Assembly (NCBI GenBank): GCA_030592105.1
Contig: JAUVKE010000169.1
Span: 1 to 6,096, forward strand
Direction of reading: 5' to 3'
DNA from: Desulfobacteraceae bacterium
GTDB taxonomy: Bacteria; Desulfobacterota; Desulfobacteria; Desulfobacterales; BuS5
DNA length: 6,096 nt
The notes under the pieces: generated by a model
What the model was told of the DNA's origin: nothing
Seen by the model: the letters and a program-made list of their open reading frames with translations, nothing else
The model's database searches: none
Program-made: the position numbers and the translations under genes
Shown: positions 1 through 5,005 of the stretch, one piece after another
Position numbering within the stretch: position 1 is the stretch's first letter
Layout of the letters: every line of letters begins with the position of its first letter

Positions 1-1
1 A

Positions 2-223
2 ATTCTGCCACAGGGAATGAATTCTAAAAAGCCGACATGGAACAATACAGGATATTTCTTTCGTAATGTCTGCTATTCAGAAATTATACGGGACGGGGTT
101 TGCATACAAGCGGCGGTTAAAGGACTCGGCGAATTGCATGAACTTGTCCTTCGGTTGTTAGAATTTCCCGATTTAACGTATAGGAATCTTCAGGGCAAGT
201 GGTGGCACTTTAGAGGTACCTGA
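2..223 (+). CDS. Hypothetical protein, C-terminal part (open at left edge)
   Basis: A reading frame is open from the left edge of the window to a TGA at 221-223. The first ATG is at 17. The AGGGA just before it abuts the start codon, so it cannot serve as a normal ribosome binding site; the frame more likely continues from upstream. The 68 residues after that ATG are of mixed composition, with an NNTGYFFRN stretch near the start, a hydrophobic LHELVLRLLEF segment and a tail ending in KWWHFRGT. There is no signal peptide or membrane helix. I do not recognise the family. It could be the end of a longer gene or a chance frame; the balanced composition favours a real coding tail. Confidence 0.35.
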   Translation: MLPQGMNSKKPTWNNTGYFFRNVCYSEIIRDGVCIQAAVKGLGELHELVLRLLEFPDLTYRNLQGKWWHFRGT

Positions 224-291
224 TTGAATCGATAATAATTTTGTAAAAATATTACGAATATTATTTTTTCAAAGAGCGAAATGTAAGTTTT

Positions 292-399
292 ATGATTATT
301 CCATTTGCAATTTATGTTTTTATTTTGTCTGGTGTGTTCTTTTATATATGCTGGAAAAAAGGAGAAAAACCAGAAGTTCGATGGGAAAAGAAAATATAA
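292..399 (+). CDS. Candidate small single-helix membrane protein (35 aa)
   Basis: The frame from ATG at 292 to TAA at 397-399 encodes 35 residues. Residues 2-20 (IPFAIYVFILSGVFFYIC and neighbours) are hydrophobic and long enough for one membrane helix, and the tail WKKGEKPEVRWEKKI is strongly basic. This fits an N-out/C-in one-pass membrane peptide. The upstream AAAGAG at 271-276 is too far from the start to be a good ribosome binding site, which weakens the call. A competing frame, 305-490, crosses the downstream inverted repeat and reads through its arms, so I prefer the shorter frame, which stops 11 bases before the repeat. No homologue is recognised and function is unknown. Confidence 0.3.
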   Translation: MIIPFAIYVFILSGVFFYICWKKGEKPEVRWEKKI

Positions 400-409
400 T
401 ATCTCCTTT

Positions 410-484
410 GGCGAACAGTCGGCTGAAGTTGGATTGCAATTTAGCTGCGCTCCATTGCAACCGCTTAGCCTTAGCGATAAATTG
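410..484. repeat. Imperfect inverted repeat, attC-like
   Basis: The arm at 421-440 (GGCTGAAGTTGGATTGCAAT) pairs with 454-470 (ATTGCAACCGCTTAGCC) around a 13-base loop. Unpaired bases fall on the left arm only (the G after GGCT, and a 2-base excess further in). Such one-sided bulges are typical of integron attC sites folded as single strands. The flanking GCGAAC (411-416) and TTAGCG (471-476) are only partly complementary, and no clear GTTRRRY core is visible. It sits between the small membrane ORF and the toxin-antitoxin operon. It could instead be a plain REP-like hairpin or a terminator without a T-run. Confidence 0.4.
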
Positions 485-532
485 ACCTAATTTTGTTGAG
501 GCAATAAAACCACTAAAAACCTATCTTCAGTA

Positions 533-561
533 TTGACATTAGTATAACTCATAGCCATATT
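533..561 (+). promoter_or_regulatory. Candidate sigma-70 promoter of the toxin-antitoxin operon
   Basis: A perfect TTGACA -35 hexamer lies at 533-538. At 17 bases spacing, CATATT (556-561) is a 4/6 match to the -10 consensus. The antitoxin start codon is about 35 bases further on. The weak -10 overlaps the palindromic operator described next, as is usual for autoregulated toxin-antitoxin operons. Confidence 0.5.
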
Positions 562-570
562 GTAAATATG
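556..570. promoter_or_regulatory. Candidate antitoxin operator palindrome
   Basis: CATATT (556-561) and AATATG (565-570) form a perfect 6-base inverted repeat around GTA. The palindrome covers the presumed -10 box and lies 26 bases before the antitoxin start. Ribbon-helix-helix antitoxins commonly bind such short palindromes as dimers to repress their own operon, with the toxin as co-repressor. The binding role is inferred from position and symmetry. Confidence 0.45.
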
Positions 571-596
571 ATAAATATTCACAAGGAGGCTTCATC

Positions 597-857
597 ATGG
601 CAACTATCGTAAAAACAGCTATATCGCTACAAGAAGAATTATTCAAAGAAGTTAATAAGTTAGCAAGTGAACTGCATGTTTCGCGAAGTAGGTTATTTGT
701 GATGGCAGTTCAAGATTTTATTAAAAAAAAGGAGAGCCATAACCTTCTTTCTCAAATCAACAGTGCATTCAGTGACCACCCCGATTCTGAAGAAATTAAA
801 ATTCAAAACAAAATGCGTCAAAAGCAGGCCAAAAAACTTGAGAGAGAACCATGGTAA
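597..857 (+). CDS. Ribbon-helix-helix (CopG/MazE-like) antitoxin
   Basis: This 86-residue protein is the antitoxin of a type II toxin-antitoxin pair. Residues 4-45 have the ribbon-helix-helix pattern: a short strand (IVKTAISL), an amphipathic helix (QEELFKEVNKLASEL), a turn with HVSRSR, and a second helix (LFVMAVQDFIKKK). The fold dimerises to bind operator DNA. The tail, about 46-86, is polar and charged, as expected for a flexible segment that wraps around and blocks the toxin. The start is fixed by AAGGAGG at 583-589, 7 bases before ATG. The stop overlaps the toxin start by 7 bases, implying translational coupling. Expression is probably autorepressed through the palindrome at 556-570. It resembles the antitoxin of Bacillus-type MazEF in architecture. 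The class is well supported; the exact subfamily is not. Confidence 0.87.
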   Translation: MATIVKTAISLQEELFKEVNKLASELHVSRSRLFVMAVQDFIKKKESHNLLSQINSAFSDHPDSEEIKIQNKMRQKQAKKLEREPW

Positions 858-1204
858 TTGAACAAGGTGAAATATACTGGGTAGACTTTGGGGAACCAAG
901 TGGATCGGCGCCAGGGTATAGGCATCCCCATATTGTTATTCAAAACAATCTATTCAACTCCAGCAATATTAATACGGTCGTAATGTGTGCACTTACATCA
1001 AACCTAAAAAGGGGTCTTTCTCCAGGCAATGTGGTACTAAAAAAAGGTGAAGCTAACCTGCCGAAGAAAAGTGTTGTTAATATAACTCAAGTTTATACCG
1101 TAGACAAAAGTGATCTTTTTGAGAAAATAGGCAAGGTAAACAGCGAAATATTTAAAGAAATACTACATGGAATACAACTACTTACAGAACCAAGAGAGTT
1201 GTAA
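851..1204 (+). CDS. mazF: MazF/PemK-family mRNA interferase toxin
   Basis: The 117-residue product matches the usual MazF/PemK length and layout. These toxins cut single-stranded mRNA at short sequences and stop growth when the antitoxin is degraded. The N-terminal strand GEIYWVDFGEPSGS (6-19) leads to GYRHPHIVIQNN (22-33), where Arg24 occupies the conserved catalytic arginine position of the RxP motif. CALTSNLKRG (46-55) carries the catalytic-type threonine, Thr49, and KKSVVNITQVYTVDK (72-86) is the conserved strand after it. All expected key residues are present, so the toxin looks intact. The ATG lies within the antitoxin's last codons (CCATGGTAA), with GAGAG upstream as ribosome binding site. 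The operon is tightly packed, and an inverted repeat follows within 20 bases of the stop. Confidence 0.93.
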   Translation: MVIEQGEIYWVDFGEPSGSAPGYRHPHIVIQNNLFNSSNINTVVMCALTSNLKRGLSPGNVVLKKGEANLPKKSVVNITQVYTVDKSDLFEKIGKVNSEIFKEILHGIQLLTEPREL

Positions 1205-1223
1205 ATAGTGGCTACTCCGTCTG

Positions 1224-1340
1224 CTAACAAATCAATTAAGCCGACTTGCGAGCACGCGCGTTTTCTTGAGTTTATCCGACCTTGTAGGCCTAAAAGTAGC
1301 GTAGCTGCATTTTGTCGCAATCTGGTTGCAATTAATTGAT
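1224..1340. repeat. Long imperfect inverted repeat after the toxin, attC-like
   Basis: ATCAATTAA (1231-1239) is exactly complementary to TTAATTGAT (1332-1340), and inside it TTGCGA (1246-1251) pairs with TCGCAA (1315-1320). The left side, reading CTAACAAATCAATTAAGCC, strongly recalls the R''/L'' half of integron attC sites, and the total span of about 117 bases is like that of the long attC repeats. It follows the toxin stop in the orientation expected for a gene cassette. Against this, no GTTRRRY core is seen on the right side. The right half shares TAGCTGC and GATAA-ATTG-like blocks with the repeat at 410-484. A terminator function is possible, but there is no T-run. Confidence 0.42.
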
Positions 1341-1431
1341 AATATTGAATAAATTTTATAAACATTTTCGAAATTTATAATGGTACAAATTGTCGAACAA
1401 TTCAAAGAGTTCTATTTTAAAAAATAAACGG

Positions 1432-1550
1432 GTGCAATACAAAAAAGTGGCATTTTTTAGGTAAAGGATGCTTTTTATCTAACATACTGATTTAATGTCG
1501 AATCATGAAGCTTTGTCTTTGCGCTCGTTCCCAGGCAGAGCCCGGGAGCG
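1432..1550. repeat. Composite dispersed repeat, copy 1, ending in a REP-like hairpin
   Basis: The block starts with GTGCAATACAAAAAA (1432-1446) followed by GTGGCAT, and ends with a hairpin at 1522-1550 made of CGCTCGTTCCCAGGC, the loop AGA and GCCCGGGAGCG. Both parts recur in the same order on the other strand at 5006-5079, so they appear to belong to one dispersed element. The CTCGTTCCCAGGC palindrome resembles REP-type sequences I recall from Desulfobacterota genomes. The hairpin is followed by an A-run on this strand, so it is not a standard terminator for either direction. Confidence 0.6.
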
Positions 1551-1608
1551 AAAAAAAAGTAGACTTGACCCTATTCTTTTTCCCGTGGCGGCTGCCTTCC
1601 TTTCCCTG
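1551..1608 (-). repeat. Possible mobile-element end
   Basis: The segment holds GTAGACTTGACCCTATTC (1559-1576) and the GGCGGCTGCC and CCTTCC blocks just before the FmdE-like stop codon. I recall this sequence type from flanks of small REP-associated (Y1-type) transposase genes in related metagenomes, but no transposase is present here. The recognition is from memory and weak. It directly adjoins the REP-like hairpin at 1522-1550. Confidence 0.22.
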
Positions 1609-1617
1609 TCATAAGTA

Positions 1618-2406
1618 TCATACCCTGGCCACTTTTCCTTTAACCAACATATCGTAATTTTCCCCAGCACACTCCATGCAGAGGTTCTTTCCTCTCTTTA
1701 TCCTGATGTACGGCTCGAATACCACCTCTTTACACACCTCACACACAATTATGGGATGGGTGCACTGGCAGATCGGAGCATATTGAGAAAAGTCCAGGGT
1801 CTTCTTCTCCACCTTGAACATCTCCTCATCAGGAATCTTCAGCTCTTTTAAGACCGCTGCCTTGACCGTTTCCATCATTCCTTCCATCATTTTCTTCATC
1901 TCTTCTTCATCCTTTATCCCCATTTTTTCCATAATATGCTGTATCAACCCCATTATAGTCAAAGGTGTTTCTTTTTCCTCAGGTACAGGTATTGTGCCGT
2001 ACCTCCCTCCGAGCAAAGGCGCTAATTCCGGATTCCTCCTGGGAAATCCATCCAGAAAGTCCGGACGCAAAGATACCCTTACCGCAGACCCATCATGCTT
2101 CAATAAAGTCAGCGTCAGCTTACCCATATCCCTTACCACAAAATCGGAATGCCCTAAGGAAAGGCCAAGGGTATATTGAATCCCATTACAGAAGGGTCCC
2201 GGGCTGTCAGCTATTGCCACGATTCTCCCTCCTTCTTCACCCAATAATTCAAGGCCAAGTTCCCTCATTGCCAAAAGGCTCCCCTTTACTCCATAAGCAA
2301 CCTTATGGCAATAATGACCATGAAACTCGGTCGCTTTTTCAAATAACCCTATCAAATCATTTCCCTTGATCATTTTCTCTACTTGTTCCCTTGGGTTCTG
2401 TTTCAT
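1618..2406 (-). CDS. FmdE-family protein with C-terminal zinc ribbon
   Basis: The product (262 residues from the start at 2406) belongs to the FmdE family, named after the formylmethanofuran dehydrogenase subunit E; in bacteria the role is usually unknown, often linked to molybdopterin or C1 metabolism. Residues 24-40 contain the family hallmark EFHGHYC, and residues 67-100 the core (DSPGPFCNGIQ, Cys73, then GHSDFVVRDMGKLTLTL). The C-terminal 205-250 region carries CQC (213, 215), CEVC (222, 225) and CMEC (243, 246), a zinc-ribbon arrangement. Between them, 159-180 is rich in Met, Glu and Lys. An upstream ATG at 2439 is possible, but AAGGAGG at 2412-2418 precedes the ATG at 2406 by 5 bases and decides the start. 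The usual PG after FHGHYC is HK here, and the family's second-block cysteine (TGCT type) reads LGLS. Cytoplasmic; no neighbour clarifies its job. Confidence 0.85.
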   Translation of the reverse strand: MKQNPREQVEKMIKGNDLIGLFEKATEFHGHYCHKVAYGVKGSLLAMRELGLELLGEEGGRIVAIADSPGPFCNGIQYTLGLSLGHSDFVVRDMGKLTLTLLKHDGSAVRVSLRPDFLDGFPRRNPELAPLLGGRYGTIPVPEEKETPLTIMGLIQHIMEKMGIKDEEEMKKMMEGMMETVKAAVLKELKIPDEEMFKVEKKTLDFSQYAPICQCTHPIIVCEVCKEVVFEPYIRIKRGKNLCMECAGENYDMLVKGKVARV

Positions 2407-2411
2407 CTTTG

Positions 2412-2418
2412 CCTCCTT
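2412..2418 (-). promoter_or_regulatory. Shine-Dalgarno that fixes the FmdE-like start
   Basis: On the minus strand AAGGAGG lies 5 bases before the ATG at 2406-2404. The upstream in-frame ATG at 2439 has no comparable site, so the extra 11 residues are probably not translated. Confidence 0.75.
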
Positions 2419-2439
2419 TTTTGATTGGCCATTCGTCAT

Positions 2440-2677
2440 CAGACATTTGTTGGTAACTATCTCGATTCAGCGTGAATTGGAGAATTCCAGTTTGAAAACA
2501 AGCAATATTTTAAACAAAAAAAGATGTGTTTCGCGCCTTTATTTTATTGGTTTTTAAATTTTATTATAGCTCAGTTTCCTGCTGAAATTATTTATGTGAC
2601 GGTCTATAGATCTGTTCAATAGCCTCCTGTTCAATATCGTGATATTTCGTAATAAAATCTTCCATCACAATGGGATA
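2440..2677. other. Intergenic region upstream of the FmdE-like gene
   Basis: No convincing gene is seen. A perfect TATAAT on the minus strand (2568-2563) could be the -10 of a promoter for the FmdE-like gene, but no good -35 is found at 16-18 bases and the leader would be about 155 bases long. A 25-codon minus-strand frame (2665-2588, product starting MEDFITKYHDIEQEAIEQ) has no clear ribosome binding site and may be a remnant or chance. Confidence 0.45.
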
Positions 2678-2905
2678 TTAAATAAGAGTTTTTAATCGGC
2701 TGACTATATCGGGATGCTCACTGGTTAAAAAAGTTCTGACCTTTGGTAATCCGGCCTGATACGGATTTTTTTTTGAGGAAATGGTGTATTCAATAAAAAT
2801 TGGGTAAAAAGTTCCACAAAATTTCAGCTGCTTTCGGAAAAATAAACATCCAGAACAAACATGTGTCATGCCCGGCACACAACAAAAAAATTCAAGGGAC
2901 GCCAA
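2678..2905 (-). pseudogene. Possible decayed coding remnant with sulfatase-like tail
   Basis: A 75-codon frame ends with TSEHPDIVSRLKTLI, which resembles the C-terminal ends of many sulfatases (pattern NL..EHP..V.RLK). The rest, rich in Cys and Phe, matches nothing I know. The T6 run at about 2728-2733 lies just before the recognisable tail; one base fewer there would give GQNFLTSEHPD, closer to the expected sulfatase ending, so a frameshift is possible. The frame overlaps the permease terminator at its N-terminal end, so the full ORF is not a normal gene. Low confidence; chance resemblance is a real alternative. Confidence 0.2.
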
Positions 2906-2918
2906 AAAGCTGCGCCCC
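2884..2918 (-). terminator. Rho-independent terminator of the YejB-type gene
   Basis: On the minus strand, GGGGCGC (2918-2912) pairs with GCGTCCC (2902-2896), with one G-T wobble and a 9-base loop, followed after TTGAA by a T-run (2890-2884). It begins 15 bases past the permease stop. This suggests that transcription ends here and that no partner gene is co-transcribed downstream. Confidence 0.55.
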
Positions 2919-2933
2919 TGATTTGCGGCGTTA

Positions 2934-3977
2934 TCAGTTTTTTTGAAATGTAATTCTGGGATCTATCAGTATATAGGCTATATCTGACAAAATATTTCCA
3001 AAAAGGCCTAAAATAGATGTCAGGGAAAGAATCCCCATGAAAACGGGGTAATCTCTCCCTATAACAGCTTCCAGGCTTAATCGCCCCATTCCTGGAATTT
3101 CAAAAACCTGCTCTATTATTACAGAGCCGGCAAACATTACAGTGAGGATGGAACCGAACCCGGTGGCAACCGGTATGAGAGAATTTCTTAGGGCGTGTCC
3201 CCAGATGGCCCTGGTTAAACTTCCCCCTTTTGCCATGACTGTTCTGATATAATCTTTGCCAATTTCTTCCAATAAAGAATTTTTCATAAGAAGGGTGAGG
3301 ACTGCAAAATTTCCTGCCATATAGCAGGATACAGGCAAAAACATATGGATAAAGATATCTTTTGTTTTTGCAAAAAAGGTAAGGTCTGAAAAATTTTCAG
3401 AATAAAAGCCTGCCACAGGGAATATATCCCACATGGAGTCTGTTGTGCCGCAAAACATCATTTTTAAAATCATTCCCAGGGCAAATGGAGGGATTGCGTA
3501 TCCTGCAAAAACAATAAGGCTCGATACCATATCAAACGTTCTGTTATGGTGAATGGCCTTTATTATACCCAGGGGTATGCATATAAGGTAGGATAGGAAA
3601 AAACCTGTTACACCAAAGACCAAAGAGACTTTGAATCGTTCTTTTATAAGCTGCCATGCTGTTTTATTGGAGAATTTATAAGACTCCATTTTCATGCCGA
3701 GCCTGTCTGTGACAAGCCATTTCCAGTATCTTTTAAAAAGGGGCTGATCAAAGCCAAAGTGGATTTCCAGAGCTTTGCGCTGGCTTTCGGAAATAGAAGC
3801 ACTGTTTGCTGTCACCCCTGCCGATTCTGCGCTCCCTATCCCCTTCATCCCCATTATCATCTGTTCAACGGGACCCCCTGGAACAAATTGTATTAGCCCA
3901 AAGCATAAAAAAGTAATTCCTATAAATGTGGGAATTATCAGAAGAAGCCGCCTTATAAAATAATATAGTCGTTCCAT
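2934..3977 (-). CDS. yejB: ABC transporter permease, YejB-type (oligopeptide/microcin C-like uptake)
   Basis: The 347-residue product is an inner-membrane permease of the peptide ABC importer family; YejB pairs with YejE as the channel of the YejABEF system for short peptides. The N-terminus is typical (IRRLLLIIPTFIGITF, first helix about 9-31), directly followed by PGGPVEQ (33-39), a signature of YejB rather than DppB/OppB. A periplasmic segment of about 80 residues follows, with FGFDQPLFKRYWKWL, then about five more helices. The ATPase-contact EAA loop is seen in DYIRTVMAKGGSLTRAIWGHALRNS, and the C-terminus has the usual IPGMGRLSLEAVIGRDYPV and DPRITF. Length and ends look complete. Ribosome binding site is weak (AAAGG). 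Odd: no YejE, YejA or YejF gene adjoins it; a terminator follows and a phosphatase precedes. An alternative name is DppB-like permease. Confidence 0.9.
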   Translation of the reverse strand: MERLYYFIRRLLLIIPTFIGITFLCFGLIQFVPGGPVEQMIMGMKGIGSAESAGVTANSASISESQRKALEIHFGFDQPLFKRYWKWLVTDRLGMKMESYKFSNKTAWQLIKERFKVSLVFGVTGFFLSYLICIPLGIIKAIHHNRTFDMVSSLIVFAGYAIPPFALGMILKMMFCGTTDSMWDIFPVAGFYSENFSDLTFFAKTKDIFIHMFLPVSCYMAGNFAVLTLLMKNSLLEEIGKDYIRTVMAKGGSLTRAIWGHALRNSLIPVATGFGSILTVMFAGSVIIEQVFEIPGMGRLSLEAVIGRDYPVFMGILSLTSILGLFGNILSDIAYILIDPRITFQKN

Positions 3978-3980
3978 TTT

Positions 3981-3996
3981 GTTAAAACCTTTTAAC
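3981..3996. promoter_or_regulatory. Palindrome in the permease leader
   Basis: GTTAAAA (3981-3987) and TTTTAAC (3990-3996) are perfectly complementary around CC. The palindrome lies 3 bases before the permease start codon on the minus strand and overlaps its weak AAAGG ribosome binding site. It could be an operator or a small RNA hairpin that limits translation; which, if either, cannot be decided from sequence. Confidence 0.35.
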
Positions 3997-4016
3997 AGGT
4001 ATTGTATACATGAGTA

Positions 4017-4178
4017 AGGATCGGAAATTATATAAATTGAACAAAAATTGTGAAGGATTTTGGTTCATATACAAGGCGCATTAAAGGTTGAATACTTGAT
4101 GTATTCAGCCTTTGATGTAACGCAGTAGATGGACCAAAAGACAAACAATCTCGTTCAAGTAATTTCATTTTCGATCCT
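4017..4178. repeat. 162-base self-complementary element (MITE-like hairpin)
   Basis: The outer arms 4017-4042 and 4153-4178 match as inverted repeats at 21 of 26 positions, with AGGATCG/CGATCCT at the tips and TTGAAC/GTTCAA inside. The middle parts are also complementary in blocks (ATTGT, TTTTGGT, AAAGG), and the tip is a 13-base stem, AAAGGTTGAATAC (4083-4095) with GTATTCAGCCTTT (4101-4113), around TTGAT. The whole gap between permease and phosphatase therefore folds into one long hairpin. TAA occurs at both edges (4015-4017 and 4178-4180), possibly a short target duplication. It encodes no protein. It could be a non-autonomous transposable element, or a large REP-like hairpin that ends phosphatase transcription. 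Confidence 0.7.
4027..4054 (-). promoter_or_regulatory. Candidate promoter for the YejB-type gene
   Basis: On the minus strand TTCACA (4054-4049, 5/6 of the -35 consensus) is followed after 16 bases by a perfect TATAAT (4032-4027). The expected start of transcription is about 45 bases before the permease ATG. The promoter lies inside the left arm of the 162-base hairpin element, so the element may supply expression to the permease. Confidence 0.4.
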
Positions 4179-4180
4179 AA

Positions 4181-4870
4181 TTACGAAGTTACTGAGTTTT
4201 GGGGGGAACAAATAAATTCAAGGAGTTCAGCAGGGTTGTTTACAATGAGCTGCGCTCCATTTTCTTTTAACTCGCTTAAAGAGCGAAAGCCCCAGGATAC
4301 TCCAGCAGGATACATTCCAGCAGCAACTGCTGTTTTCATGTCAACCCCTGAATCACCTGCAAAAAGAATATTTTTGGGGTCAATCCCTATCTTTGCAGCG
4401 ATTTCAAAGGCTCCTGCGGGATCAGGTTTAGGGGGCAGATGATCACGCTGACCAAAAACAACATCAAAATTCCATTTTTCAAGTATGGAGAAAACACATT
4501 TTTTTGTAAGGATATCCGGCTTGTTTGATAAAATAGCAATTGTTATATTTTTTTGTATTAATCCGTTAAGCAGCTCAGGTATCCCCTTGTAAGGTTTTGA
4601 TTTAATATTAAAAGTACAGGTATAATCCTGCATGAACTCTTCCAGACAGGAGGTTATCATCTTCTTTGTACGACGTCTTTTTGGCAGAGCTCTTATGATA
4701 AGTTGTTTTGTACCATCTCCTATAAATTCCCTGTATGCTAAAATGGAATGAATTGGAAATTCTCTTTTTTCAAGAGTTCTGTTAACCGCATCCCCAATAT
4801 CATTTACAGTATCAATCAAAGTACCGTCAAGATCGAATAGTACGCCTTTAAATTTTGGTGCAAAATTCAT
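4181..4870 (-). CDS. gph: HAD hydrolase, phosphoglycolate phosphatase-like
   Basis: A cytoplasmic HAD-superfamily phosphatase of 229 residues, the usual length for Gph, which removes phosphate from 2-phosphoglycolate. Motif I is FDLDGTLID (12-20; Asp13 nucleophile, Asp15). The cap domain follows (about 21-95; helical, YREFIGDGTKQLI). Motif II is ILSNKP (Ser115), motif III Lys148 in PPKPDP, and motif IV AGDSGVDM (Asp173, Asp177). All catalytic residues are present. Substrate is uncertain because many Gph-like proteins act on other sugar phosphates. The frame stays open upstream to a TTG at 4981, but that extension reads through the palindrome at 4888-4918 and gives low-complexity basic residues; MNFAPKFKGVLFDLDG from 4870 puts motif I at the normal position. 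No good Shine-Dalgarno precedes it, so the start is not certain. The stop is 2 bases from the hairpin element. Confidence 0.88.
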   Translation of the reverse strand: MNFAPKFKGVLFDLDGTLIDTVNDIGDAVNRTLEKREFPIHSILAYREFIGDGTKQLIIRALPKRRRTKKMITSCLEEFMQDYTCTFNIKSKPYKGIPELLNGLIQKNITIAILSNKPDILTKKCVFSILEKWNFDVVFGQRDHLPPKPDPAGAFEIAAKIGIDPKNILFAGDSGVDMKTAVAAGMYPAGVSWGFRSLSELKENGAQLIVNNPAELLEFICSPQNSVTS

Positions 4871-4887
4871 GGGATTCACAAAATCGG

Positions 4888-4918
4888 GTAAGGCAGAGGC
4901 CTTACGGCCTCTGCCTAC
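4888..4918. repeat. REP-like palindrome in the phosphatase leader
   Basis: GGCAGAGGCC (4892-4901) and GGCCTCTGCC (4906-4915) form a perfect 10-base stem with loop TTAC, extended by GTA/TAC with one bulge. It lies 22 bases before the chosen phosphatase start and would form a strong hairpin in the 5' leader. It shares GGCAGAG with the REP-like copies at 1535 and 5006. Confidence 0.7.
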
Positions 4919-5005
4919 TCTCCTCATGGATAGTTTAAAAATAACTTTATATTTTAAGCGCCGATGCATCCCGCCTGCCAACGAAAAAGCTTCAACAACT
5001 TAAAA

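Larger units (their letters stand above)
1341..1617. other. Gene-free stretch with small palindromes and repeats
   Basis: No convincing gene is visible on either strand between the toxin repeat and the FmdE-like gene. It contains ATAAATTT/AAATTTAT arms near 1350-1380, a 15-base palindrome with arms AATTGT and ACAATT (1388-1402), the composite repeat listed separately (1432-1550), and a mobile-element-like end (1551-1608). Base composition is very AT-rich up to about 1510 and rises after that. Confidence 0.6.

Noticed and set aside
305..490. Plus-strand frame of 61 codons with a hydrophobic start
   Set aside because: Its second half translates the arms and loop of the inverted repeat at 410-484; the shorter frame 292-399 has a better membrane-protein profile.
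693..899. Minus-strand frame across the antitoxin-toxin junction
   Set aside because: It lies antisense to two well-supported overlapping genes and has no recognisable features.
1093..1365. Minus-strand frame of 90 codons
   Set aside because: It is antisense to the toxin end and crosses the hairpin at 1224-1340; no ribosome binding site or domain is seen.
1522..1558. REP-like hairpin plus A/T run as an intrinsic terminator
   Set aside because: On the plus strand the stem is followed by A, not T; on the minus strand the T-run comes before the stem, so the order is wrong in both directions.
1814..2369. Two plus-strand frames inside the FmdE-like gene
   Set aside because: They are antisense shadows of a gene with clear family motifs; their Ser/Ile- and Pro/Leu-rich products match nothing.
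5..3423. CTGCCACAGGGAAT occurs at 5-18 and at 3410-3423
   Set aside because: A 14-base match with no similarity beyond it and the second copy inside the permease coding sequence; best explained by chance.
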